Positions 1 to 5,945 of a stretch of DNA of 9,394 bases are shown one piece after another; positions within the stretch are counted from its first letter, which is position 1, and the number at the start of each line of letters is the position of its first letter. The position numbers and the translations under genes are program-made. The stretch is from contig RFFY01000437.1 of the NCBI GenBank assembly GCA_003697065.1, positions 1-9,394 of the forward strand, given 5' to 3'. Under the pieces are notes generated by a model. The model searched no databases and was not told the DNA's origin. It saw only the letters and a program-made list of their open reading frames with translations. The stretch is from Actinomyces sp. GTDB taxonomy: Bacteria > Actinomycetota > Acidimicrobiia > Acidimicrobiales > Aldehydirespiratoraceae.

Positions 1-1
1 C

Positions 2-145
2 GTCGAGAAGGCGACGCGCGACCGCTGGCACCCCGGCGCTGATGTCGGCGCCAGGGGTCGCATGCTGCTCGTCTGCCGCCCTGCCGTCGTCGGTCGTGCG
101 CTCGTCGACCACCCGTCCCCATCGGCAGCTCCCCGCCCGCCGTGA
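2..145 (+). CDS. 3' end of an unidentified protein gene (partial)
   Basis: The frame beginning at base 2 stays open for 47 codons and stops at TGA 143-145. Nearly every codon ends in G or C, like the confirmed genes here, and the gene would run tail to tail with the redoxin gene, with a hairpin just after the stop. The visible tail contains a short hydrophobic stretch (MLLVCRPAVVGRALV) and ends in a proline/alanine-rich run. I do not recognise the family. The start and most of the protein lie outside the window. The call rests on codon use and layout only. A longer overlapping frame begins at base 42, but its protein is an arginine/serine-rich composition typical of a shadow frame. Confidence 0.5.
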   Translation, partial: VEKATRDRWHPGADVGARGRMLLVCRPAVVGRALVDHPSPSAAPRPP

Positions 146-155
146 GCCCCCGCCA

Positions 156-181
156 CGGACCGTCGCGGCGGAGACGGTCCG
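156..181. terminator. GC-rich hairpin between convergent gene ends
   Basis: A perfect 9-bp inverted repeat (CGGACCGTC at 156-164, GACGGTCCG at 173-181) with an 8-nt loop lies in the 39-nt gap between the stop of the left partial gene (145) and the stop of the redoxin gene (185). There is no U-tract on either strand. U-less hairpins between convergent genes are common as terminators in high-GC actinobacteria, and it could serve both directions. Confidence 0.55.
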
Positions 182-184
182 GCC

Positions 185-1213
185 TCAGCGGGCGATGCCG
201 TGGAAGGGACGCCCAGCGGCGGTCCACTCCTCCCACAGGGCGAAGAAGGCCTCGCCAAAGGGGTCGACGCCCTGCAGGGGCATGGCCGCCCGGCGGACGG
301 TGAAGTCGTGGGGGGCCCACTCGGCGGCGCGGGCGAACCAGATCCCGGCGCCCTCGGCGTCGCCGCTGCGTCGCAGGTGGACGGCGAGGCGGAAGGCGGC
401 ACGGGCCCGCTCCTCGTCAGCGTCGAGATCGGCCACCGGGGTCTCGGCGTCCTCCGGCACCTCGCCGTGGCGGACCCAGCGGCGCACGGCCTCGAAGTGC
501 TCGTCGGGTCGGACGCCGGTGAAGTCGACGAACATGTCGGTGCCGACCTCGGCCGCGTTGGGCCGGGCGATCCGGTCGTCGGCATCGATCCACACGACCG
601 TGGGGACGTTGCTGACGGCATAGGCCTCCGAGACGAGGTGGGCCGGGTCGATCAGGACCGGCAGGGTCACCCCCTCGGTGAAGGGCCGGACCTCGTCGGG
701 GTCCTCGTCGAGGGCGACGGCCACGATCTCGAACTCGTGGCCCTCGGCGAGCAGTTCGTCACGCAGAGCCTGCCACCCGGGCAGGTCGTACCGGCAGCCT
801 CACCAACTGGCGAAGGCGACGAGAAGGCGGCGACGCCCGGCGAACTCCTCGAGACGACGGGACCGCCCCTCGAGATCGGTCAGCTCGAGATCGGGCGCCC
901 GGCGATCGGTGAGGGCCGCCCGGCGGGTTGCCCGCGGGACACCGACGGCGGCCACGGCCCGGGTGGGATCCACCAGCCAGGGACGGTCCAGGACGTCGCA
1001 CAACGCCCCGAGGTCGAGGCGACCCTCGTCGTCGGTGAGCGCCCTGCCGGCGAGGGGGATGCACACCTCGCCCCGGCACAGGCCGCGCGCCTGCAGGGTC
1101 CAGCCGGTGGCGGCGGCGACCTCGTCGCCGTCGACGACCATCCGTCCGCTGGTCTCGTCGACCGATCCCCTCCAGTGGTGGGTCTCGTTCTCCCACAGAA
1201 CCGTCACACCCAT
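185..1213 (-). CDS. Thioredoxin-fold redoxin with in-frame TGA read as selenocysteine (probable selenoprotein)
   Basis: Read through TGA 802-800, this is one 342-residue protein. ATG 1213 is preceded by GGAGAGG at 7 nt. Order: an N-terminal domain (about 1-100) with C46-x4-C51 and C72; the AhpC/TSA-TlpA entry strand 'APDLELTDLEG' (107-117); strand 'RLLVAFASW' (129-137); then Sec138-Gly139-Cys140-Arg141 and 'YDLPGW' (142-147); strand 'FEIVAVALD' (161-169); the cis-proline loop 'SNVPTVVWID' with Pro204; a TPR-like helix pair (about 270-308); and a Trp-rich end. The thioredoxin fold only exists if both halves are joined, and Sec sits where the nucleophilic Cys belongs. Family knowledge: such proteins are thiol oxidoreductases or peroxidases. 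The substrate is unknown. No signal peptide is visible, so it is probably cytoplasmic. It follows the GNAT gene after 67 nt and may be cotranscribed. Alternatives are a TGC/TGT-to-TGA sequencing error or a nonsense mutation; intact frame and codon use on both sides argue against an old pseudogene. Confidence 0.8.
770..797 (-). promoter_or_regulatory. Candidate bacterial SECIS stem-loop downstream of UGA
   Basis: Two nucleotides after the UGA, CUGCC (797-793) pairs with GGCAG (774-770). Above a 6-nt 5' bulge (GGUACG), ACC (786-784) pairs with GGU (777-775), closing the 6-nt loop UGCCCG. The second loop base is G (782), 18 nt after the UGA. Bacterial SECIS elements are described as a stem directly 3' of UGA with a small apical loop carrying a G in its first two positions, about 16-37 nt away, and this fits. 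GGU/ACC at 791-784 could form a competing small hairpin. Folded by eye, with no energy calculated; in such GC-rich DNA some hairpin is expected by chance. Confidence 0.5.
800..802 (-). other. In-frame UGA selenocysteine codon (Sec138)
   Basis: The codons around it read TTC GCC AGT TGG TGA GGC TGC CGG. It is the only stop between ATG 1213 and TGA 187-185. It replaces the catalytic Cys of the thioredoxin motif, leaving a resolving Cys two residues later (U-G-C rather than the usual C-x-x-C). Known bacterial selenoproteins of the thioredoxin superfamily put Sec at this same position. Decoding would need SelA, SelB, tRNA-Sec and SelD, none of which lie in this window. Confidence 0.75.
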
Positions 1214-1280
1214 GCCGTCCCCTCTCCCCGTGTGTCGGCCCCAGTGTGGCACCGGCCGCGTCCGCGTGCCCGCAAGCGCG

Positions 1281-1877
1281 TCACGGCCAGGGCAGGAGGC
1301 GGTCGAGAAGCTCCCGGCGAGCGGGGCCGGCCCGCTCCAGGGCGACCCCGACGGGCAGCTCGTAGCGCACCACGGCGAAGTCCTCGTCGGGGCGGCGCTT
1401 GACGGTGTGGGCGCCACAGTGCTCGAGAACGCCCCGCATGGCCGTGTTCTCGCTGAGGGTGAGGGCCGTGAGGGCACCCAGTCCCCGTTCGGCGGCGATG
1501 CGGGCCAGGGCCTGCACCAGCAGGGTGCCGATGCCCCGCCCGTGGTGATCGTCGGTGACCGCCACCGCCAGCTCGGCCGTCTCGCCGGGCCGGTCCGGGG
1601 CGTAACGGGCGACGCCCACCCCGAGACCGTCGTCGGGGTCGGGGGCGTCGGGGTGACCGGGCACGAGGGCCGCCACCGCCACGTGCTCGACCTGGTCGAT
1701 GTCGGTGAAGGAACGCAGCTGGTGCGACGAGAGGCGGTTCACCCCGGAGAAGAAGCGGAGGTAGCGGGAGCGTTCCGAGAGGCGGGCGAAGCCCTCCTCG
1801 ATCCCGGCGACGTCGTCGGGACCCACCGGACGGAGACGGACCGGCCCATCCGGCAGGTCGACGACGACACTTCCCAC
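1281..1877 (-). CDS. GNAT-family N-acetyltransferase (198 aa)
   Basis: An acetyl-CoA-dependent acyltransferase of the GNAT superfamily; the acceptor is unknown. The N-terminal part has 'VRLRPVGPDD' (13-22) and 'ARLSERSRYLRFFS' (31-44), a pattern I associate with GNAT domains like those of protein lysine acetyltransferases. The acetyl-CoA motif A is strand 'AELAVAVTDD' (101-110) plus 'HGRGIG' (112-117), where the usual first Gln/Arg of Q/RxxGxG is His112. Motif B is 'LTLSENTAMRGVLEHCG' (139-155). I chose GTG 1877 because CACAAT (1889-1884) sits 6 nt upstream as a leaderless-type -10, and homology-like sequence begins right there. ATG 1913 is also in frame, adding 12 residues and overlapping the divergent hydratase start by 2 nt. 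Upstream of the redoxin gene on the same strand, 67 nt away. Confidence 0.85.
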   Translation of the reverse strand: MGSVVVDLPDGPVRLRPVGPDDVAGIEEGFARLSERSRYLRFFSGVNRLSSHQLRSFTDIDQVEHVAVAALVPGHPDAPDPDDGLGVGVARYAPDRPGETAELAVAVTDDHHGRGIGTLLVQALARIAAERGLGALTALTLSENTAMRGVLEHCGAHTVKRRPDEDFAVVRYELPVGVALERAGPARRELLDRLLPWP

Positions 1878-1883
1878 CCGCCC

Positions 1884-1889
1884 ATTGTG
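1884..1889 (-). promoter_or_regulatory. Putative -10 box of the GNAT-redoxin unit
   Basis: CACAAT on the minus strand ends 6 nt before GTG 1877, keeping the two critical -10 bases (A at position 2, T at position 6). The spacing fits leaderless transcription, which is frequent in actinobacteria. No convincing -35 is visible. Confidence 0.35.
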
Positions 1890-1898
1890 ACCGGCGGC

Positions 1899-1904
1899 TA
1901 GGGT
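1899..1904 (+). promoter_or_regulatory. Putative -10 box of the enoyl-CoA hydratase gene
   Basis: TAGGGT matches the actinobacterial TANNNT -10 pattern and ends 7 nt before ATG 1912, so transcription would begin at or next to the start codon (leaderless). No Shine-Dalgarno-like sequence is seen before this ATG, and no clear -35. Confidence 0.5.
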
Positions 1905-1911
1905 CGCCGCC

Positions 1912-2694
1912 ATGAGCGATCCCGTCCGTCTCGAGACCGGCGAGGCCCCCGGCGTCGCCACCATCCGTCTCGACCGCCCCAAGGTCAACGCCTTCGACAG
2001 CGCCATGACCGAGTGCCTGGCCGAGGTCGTCGACGCCGTCGCCGCCGACGACTCGGTCCGAGCGGTCGTGATCTGGGGCGGACCCCGGGTCTTCGCCGCC
2101 GGGGTCGACGTCAACGACTTCGTGCCCTTCGGCCGCGCCGAGGCCGAGGCGTTCTCCCGACGCTTCAACGCCGTGCTGTCGGCGGTGGAGCACCTGCCCC
2201 AGATCACCATCGCCGCCGTCAACCGCTACGCCCTCGGCGGCGGCTTCGAACTCGCTTTGGCCGCCGAGTTCCGGGTGGCGGGCGACGACGCCGTCTTCGG
2301 CCTGCCCGAGATCCAGCTCGGCCTCCTGCCGGGGGGAGGGGGGACCCAGCGCCTGCCCCGGGCCATCGGGATCACCCGGGCCAAGGAACTCGTCTACACG
2401 GGACGCCACGTCGACGCCGACGAGGCCCATCGTCTCGGACTCGTCTCGGCGGTGCACCCCGCCGAGGAGGCCTACCCGGCGGCGCTGGAGATGGCGGCCC
2501 GCTTCGCCGCCGGACCCGCCTCGCTGCGCCTGGCCAAGCGGGCGATCAACGAGGGCTTCGACCGGCCCCTCCCCGAGGCCCTCGAGGCCGAGATCGCCGC
2601 CTTCGCCGACGCCTTCACCACCGAGGACCGCCACATCGGCCTGCGCAGCTTCCTCGAGCACGGACCGGGCAAGGCGACCTTCACCGGCCGCTGA
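1912..2694 (+). CDS. Enoyl-CoA hydratase/isomerase (crotonase family, 260 aa)
   Basis: Crotonase-fold protein that would hydrate trans-2-enoyl-CoA, as in fatty acid or amino acid breakdown, in the cytoplasm. The oxyanion-hole segment is 'FAAGVDVNDF' (61-70), followed by the signature 'NRYALGGGFELALAAE' (104-119) and 'FGLPEIQLGLLPGGGGTQRL' (129-148). Glu113 and Glu133 align with the two catalytic glutamates of classical enoyl-CoA hydratase (Glu144 and Glu164 of the rat enzyme), so hydratase activity is likely rather than only isomerase. 'AKELVYTGRHVDADEAHRLG' (157-176) is the usual following helix. The length is normal for the family. It is divergent from the GNAT gene. Exact acyl chain preference cannot be read from sequence; short-chain 2-enoyl-CoA hydratase is the default assumption. 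Confidence 0.93.
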   Translation: MSDPVRLETGEAPGVATIRLDRPKVNAFDSAMTECLAEVVDAVAADDSVRAVVIWGGPRVFAAGVDVNDFVPFGRAEAEAFSRRFNAVLSAVEHLPQITIAAVNRYALGGGFELALAAEFRVAGDDAVFGLPEIQLGLLPGGGGTQRLPRAIGITRAKELVYTGRHVDADEAHRLGLVSAVHPAEEAYPAALEMAARFAAGPASLRLAKRAINEGFDRPLPEALEAEIAAFADAFTTEDRHIGLRSFLEHGPGKATFTGR

Positions 2695-2702
2695 GACGCC
2701 GG

Positions 2703-2719
2703 CGCCGGGCAGCCCGGCG
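2703..2719 (+). terminator. Hairpin just after the hydratase stop codon
   Basis: CGCCGGG (2703-2709) and CCCGGCG (2713-2719) form a perfect 7-bp all-GC stem with a 3-nt loop, 8 nt after the TGA of the hydratase gene. A second perfect repeat, GTCCCCG (2721-2727) with CGGGGAC (2741-2747) and a 13-nt loop, follows at once. There is no U-tract. The position supports a terminator and separation of the hydratase and dehydrogenase genes. The rest of the 2695-2827 gap is GC-rich, and I see no convincing promoter in it. Confidence 0.5.
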
Positions 2720-2827
2720 TGTCCCCGATGGGCCCAGAAACGGGGACCACGGTCCCGGGCCCGGCGTCCGACCACGCCGGTCCGGGCGTCTCTGTGGCGA
2801 GCGCCCCCCGATGCCGATGCCACCGGC

Positions 2828-4144
2828 ATGGACAGGAGCATCCCGGCGTCGACGAGGACGCCGACCCCCCCACCGGCCCTCGAGGCCGCTTTGGGCCTGG
2901 CCGGTGTCGACGCCACCGAGCGCCGCCGCCTCCTCGCCCCCGACCGCATCGTGCGCCGCCCCCTCCCCCTCCGCTTCGACGACGGGACGACCCGCATCCT
3001 CGAGGCCTACCGGGTGCAACACGATGACCGCCGCGGGCCCTACAAGGGGGGCCTGCGCGTCCATCCCCGGGTCGACGAGGCCGAGGTCGTCGATCTCGCC
3101 GCCCGCATGACCTACAAGACCGCCCTCGTCGGTGTGCCCTTCGGGGGGGCCAAGGGGGGCGTCCGCCTCGACCCCCGACCCCTCTCCGACACCGAACGCG
3201 AGCGCCTCGCCCGGGGACTCGCCCGGGTGTTCGCCGACCTCTTCGGGGCCGACACCGACGTCCCCGCTCCCGACGTCAACACCGGACCCCGTGACATGGC
3301 GTGGCTCGTCGACGAGCTCGGCCGCCTGAACGGTCCCGATCGCGCCGCCGTCACCGGCAAGCCCGTCGAGATGGGCGGCAGCGTGGGCCGGGCGTCGGCG
3401 ACCGGGCGCGGTGCGGTCGACGTGCTCGAACACCACCTCGAGGCGACCGGTCGGACCCTCGTCGGTGCCCGGCTCGCCGTGCAGGGCTTCGGCAACGTGG
3501 GCTCGTGGATCGCCCGGGAGGCGGTGCGACGGGGTGCCGTCGTCGTGGCCGTCGCCGACCAGTACGGCGCCGTCGTCGAGCCCGACGGCCTCGACGTACT
3601 CGCCCTCGTCGACGCTGTCGCCGCCGGACGCCCGGTGCACGACGCCGGAACCGGTCGCGCCCGACCCCGCGACAGCGTTCTGGGCGTGGACTGCGACGTG
3701 TTCGCTCCCGCCGCCCTCGGGGGCGTCATCGACGCCGACGTGGCGACCCGCCTGCGGGCGGGGATCGTGCTGGAGGGGGCCAACGGCCCCACCACCCCCG
3801 CCGGCGATGCCGTCTGCGACGCCCGGGGCATCACCGTGCTGCCCGACATCCTCGCCAACGCCGGCGGTGTCGTCGGGTCGTGGTTCGAGTGGGAGGACAA
3901 CCGGGCGGGCCGCCAGCGTGACCTGGTCGAGCACGACCGGGAGCTGGCCACCGTGCTCCACCGGGCCCACGACGCCGTCCTGTCCGCCTCCTGGCGCCAC
4001 GCCTGTTCGCTTCGGGTGGCCGCCCACCTGGTGGCCGTGCAGCGCCTCTGCGCCGCCGGAGCCCGACCCTCGGGCCCGGCGGGCCGCATCGGTGCGCCGT
4101 CCCTCGTCTCCGACGTCGGCGTCGTCGACCTGCGCGCCGCCTGA
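2828..4144 (+). CDS. Glu/Leu/Phe/Val dehydrogenase, probably glutamate dehydrogenase (438 aa)
   Basis: Amino acid dehydrogenase: reversible oxidative deamination of an L-amino acid, probably glutamate to 2-oxoglutarate plus ammonia, linking nitrogen and carbon metabolism. Visible motifs: 'YRVQHDDRRGPYKGGLRVHP' (61-80) with Lys73; 'MTYKTAL' (94-100) with Lys97; the active-site loop 'VPFGGAKGGV' (103-112) with catalytic Lys109; 'VPAPDVNT' (145-152) with catalytic Asp149; the dinucleotide-binding turn 'GFGNVGS' (220-226); and 'ANAGGVVGSWFEWEDN' (343-358). Lys73 and Ser351 match residues that bind the glutamate side-chain carboxylate in known glutamate dehydrogenases, favouring glutamate over Leu, Phe or Val. 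ATG 2828 is the only good in-frame start; the first ~27 residues are Pro/Thr-rich and poorly conserved-looking. No Shine-Dalgarno is obvious. NAD versus NADP preference is not decided. A gdhA-type name would fit but is not certain. Confidence 0.9.
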   Translation: MDRSIPASTRTPTPPPALEAALGLAGVDATERRRLLAPDRIVRRPLPLRFDDGTTRILEAYRVQHDDRRGPYKGGLRVHPRVDEAEVVDLAARMTYKTALVGVPFGGAKGGVRLDPRPLSDTERERLARGLARVFADLFGADTDVPAPDVNTGPRDMAWLVDELGRLNGPDRAAVTGKPVEMGGSVGRASATGRGAVDVLEHHLEATGRTLVGARLAVQGFGNVGSWIAREAVRRGAVVVAVADQYGAVVEPDGLDVLALVDAVAAGRPVHDAGTGRARPRDSVLGVDCDVFAPAALGGVIDADVATRLRAGIVLEGANGPTTPAGDAVCDARGITVLPDILANAGGVVGSWFEWEDNRAGRQRDLVEHDRELATVLHRAHDAVLSASWRHACSLRVAAHLVAVQRLCAAGARPSGPAGRIGAPSLVSDVGVVDLRAA

Positions 4145-4151
4145 GCCGCTC

Positions 4152-4166
4152 GGCGGCAGAACCGCC
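4152..4166. terminator. Hairpin between convergent dehydrogenase and permease genes
   Basis: GGCGG (4152-4156) pairs with CCGCC (4162-4166) around the loop CAGAA, in the 29-nt gap between the two stop codons (4144 and 4174). The two stops themselves lie in a matching inverted repeat, CTGAG (4141-4145) and CTCAG (4173-4177), so a larger interrupted stem could form. A possible bidirectional terminator; the stem is short and lacks a U-tract. Confidence 0.4.
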
Positions 4167-4173
4167 CGCCGCC

Positions 4174-4944
4174 TCAGTCGACGTCGAGGCGGCTCAGACG
4201 CACCGCTGCCACCGCCACCAGGGCCACGACGGCGACGAGACACACGACGAGGGCCGTCACCCATCCCAGATCGGCGTGGGCCAGTTCGGTGCCCGTGCGG
4301 TCGGCGAGGATCGAGCGCGTGTAGCCCCGCACGGCCAGGCGGGCGGCCGTCTTGCCCAGGGACCCGGCGATGCCCTCCCACACGATGATGTAGGCGAGGC
4401 CCCACACGATCGCCCGCCGCACGAGCAGACCCAACAGGACGAAGGCGGCCGAGTAGGCGACGATCCCGGCGGCGCCCGCCACCAGGCTCGCCACCACGAC
4501 CTGCCCCCCGCCGCGGGCGACGGCGGCGGTGGCGACCACGGGGACCAGGGCCACGGGAACGGCGACCGTCACCGACGCCGACCAGGCGCCCGCCACCAGG
4601 GGCCAGCGGTCGAGGGGGCGCAGCCACAGGTACACGAGGGTGCCGTCGTCGCGCAGATCGCCGAAGGCGGCCGAGGCGAACACCAGGGCCACGATGGGAA
4701 CGACCAGGGTGAGCCCCAGGGCGTTGGTGACGTCGACGGCGGCCCGGTGGTGGTCGTACACCTCCGAGGAGACCCCGACCGCCCACCCCACGATCACCGA
4801 CACGGCACCGAGCAGGCCGAGGGCCAGCAGGCGGCCCCGGGTCACCAGCTGGCGCCACACCAGGGCGTGGGTGAGGCGCCAGGCCCGGGCCGGGGACACC
4901 GGGCCCGGTCGGCGCCGGGCCGGGGGACGGGCCGTGTCGGTCAT
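4174..4944 (-). CDS. ABC-2 type transporter permease (256 aa), last gene of the operon
   Basis: Integral membrane subunit of an ABC exporter. About six hydrophobic segments are visible (roughly 38-57, 76-94, 118-140, 149-174, 178-194, 228-249). The cytoplasmic loop 'FGDLRDDGTLVYLWLRPLDR' (94-113) is the hallmark of ABC-2 permeases, where it usually follows the second helix. The N-terminus is Arg/Pro-rich, as expected for a cytoplasmic tail. The start overlaps the stop of the upstream ATPase as ATGA (4944-4941), and GGAGGG lies about 3 nt before the ATG, so it is translated both by coupling and by its own ribosome site. Most likely partner: the ATPase directly upstream. The exported substrate cannot be predicted. 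Confidence 0.85.
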   Translation of the reverse strand: MTDTARPPARRRPGPVSPARAWRLTHALVWRQLVTRGRLLALGLLGAVSVIVGWAVGVSSEVYDHHRAAVDVTNALGLTLVVPIVALVFASAAFGDLRDDGTLVYLWLRPLDRWPLVAGAWSASVTVAVPVALVPVVATAAVARGGGQVVVASLVAGAAGIVAYSAAFVLLGLLVRRAIVWGLAYIIVWEGIAGSLGKTAARLAVRGYTRSILADRTGTELAHADLGWVTALVVCLVAVVALVAVAAVRLSRLDVD

Positions 4945-5945
4945 CGACCCTCCACGAGGTAGCGGAACACCGATTCGAGGTCGTCGTCGAGGGGCACGAC
5001 CTCACGCAGGCGGATACCCAGGTCCCGGGTGAGGGGGGCGAGGCGGCGCCCGAGGGCGTCGACGTCGTCGGTGTCGACCACGACCCGCCCCTCGGCCACC
5101 GACACGGCGACGGCCAGCCCGTCGCCGACGAGGGCGGCGGCCAGGGGTCGGGGATCGTCCACCCCCACCAGGACACGGTGGGGCCGGTCGTCCATGAGGT
5201 CGCGCAGGGCGTGGTAGTCGCCCGTGGCCGCCAGACGACCCTGGGCGATGACGAGCACCCGCGACCCGAGACGGGCCACCTCGTCGAGGACGTGGGACGA
5301 CACGAACACGCACCGACCCCCGGCCGCCCACTCGTGGAACAGGGCGATCATGCGCCGCCTCTGCACCGGGTCGAGGCCCGACAGGGGCTCGTCGAGGATC
5401 AACACGTCGGGCTCGTTGACGAGGGCGGCCGCCACCTTGATGCGCTGGCGCATGCCCTTGGAGTAGGTGGCGCAGAGCCGGTCGCCCGCCTCGGTGAGCT
5501 GGACACGCTCCAGGGCCCAGCGGGCCACGGCGGCGGGGTCGTCGACCCCGTGGGTGGCCGCCGCCAGGGTCACGAACTCGAGACCCGAGAGGCGGTCGAA
5601 GAGGCCGTCTTGCTGGGGGACCAGCCCGATCCGGCCCCGCACCTCGCGGTCGCGTCGCGGGTCGCGGCCGAGCACCGCCACCCGCCCTCCCGTCGGAGGG
5701 GTCAGCCCGCACAGGACCCGGAACAGGGTCGACTTGCCCGCCCCGTTCGGACCCAACAGGGCCGTCACGCCGGGCCCGACGGTGAACGACACCTCCGACA
5801 CCGCCACCACGTCGCCGAACACCTTGGTGACCCCCTCGACCTCGATCAGGGGGGCAGCACCGGGACCCGCCGACGAAGGACCGGGTGACGGGGATGTCGG
5901 CGTCGCGGAACCCCCCGGGGGCGGGGGTGGGGGCAGGGAACTCAC
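4941..5945 (-). CDS. ABC transporter ATP-binding protein (334 aa), second ATPase of the operon
   Basis: Nucleotide-binding subunit that powers an ABC-2 permease. Walker A 'GPNGAGKST' (65-73), Q-loop Gln111 or Gln112 in 'LVPQQDG', signature 'YSKGMRQR' (161-168), Walker B 'VLILDEP' (181-187), D-loop 'SGLD' (189-192) and switch His218 in 'VSSH' are all intact. About 100 residues follow the core, usual for this subfamily. GTG 5945 was chosen because it forms a GTGA overlap with the upstream permease stop and has GGAGG 7 nt before it. Oddity: residues 4-32, ahead of the first conserved strand (33-36), are a Pro/Ser/Gly/Ala-rich tail with six consecutive prolines, which ATPases of this type normally lack. 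The C-terminal part (from about 250) has a small alpha/beta regulatory-looking domain. Confidence 0.9.
   Translation of the reverse strand: MSSLPPPPPPGGSATPTSPSPGPSSAGPGAAPLIEVEGVTKVFGDVVAVSEVSFTVGPGVTALLGPNGAGKSTLFRVLCGLTPPTGGRVAVLGRDPRRDREVRGRIGLVPQQDGLFDRLSGLEFVTLAAATHGVDDPAAVARWALERVQLTEAGDRLCATYSKGMRQRIKVAAALVNEPDVLILDEPLSGLDPVQRRRMIALFHEWAAGGRCVFVSSHVLDEVARLGSRVLVIAQGRLAATGDYHALRDLMDDRPHRVLVGVDDPRPLAAALVGDGLAVAVSVAEGRVVVDTDDVDALGRRLAPLTRDLGIRLREVVPLDDDLESVFRYLVEGR
5917..5938 (+). other. G-quadruplex-type motif at the start of the second ATPase gene
   Basis: The plus strand reads G5-C-G5-T-G5-CA-G3, four G-runs with loops of 1, 1 and 2 nt. It lies within the first ten codons of the ATPase gene on the template strand, where it encodes the six-proline run, so the mRNA carries the C-rich complement. 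It could slow transcription or replication locally; no effect is shown by the sequence itself. Confidence 0.5.

Noticed and set aside
185..1213. Redoxin as two genes or a pseudogene broken by a nonsense mutation
   Set aside because: The stop hits the redox-active residue exactly, the downstream frame is intact with normal codon use, and a SECIS-like fold follows. The second half alone would lack half of the thioredoxin fold. A sequencing error remains possible and is stated in the gene entry.
1248..1270. GGCAC/GTGCC inverted repeat between the GNAT and redoxin genes
   Set aside because: Only 5 bp with a 13-nt loop; expected by chance at this base composition, and too weak to call a terminator.
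200..1901. Long plus-strand frames (200-1402 and 678-1901)
   Set aside because: Antisense to the redoxin and GNAT genes, whose motifs are clear. The predicted proteins are low-complexity and lack recognisable motifs.
1878..1913. ATG 1913 as start of the GNAT gene at 1281-1877
   Set aside because: It would add 12 unconserved-looking residues and overlap the divergent hydratase start. GTG 1877 has a -10-like box at leaderless spacing. Not excluded.
2331..2343. Two G6 runs in the hydratase gene, and G7/G6 runs at about 3145-3159 in the dehydrogenase gene
   Set aside because: They encode the conserved glycine-rich GGGGTQR and FGGAKGG motifs, so protein sequence plus GC bias explains them. There are too few runs for a clear quadruplex.
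2681..5176. 831-codon open frame on the minus strand
   Set aside because: It runs antisense to the dehydrogenase and out of frame with the permease and second ATPase. The protein is a Gly/Arg/Pro/Asp-rich mixture without any domain, a usual artefact of GC-rich DNA.
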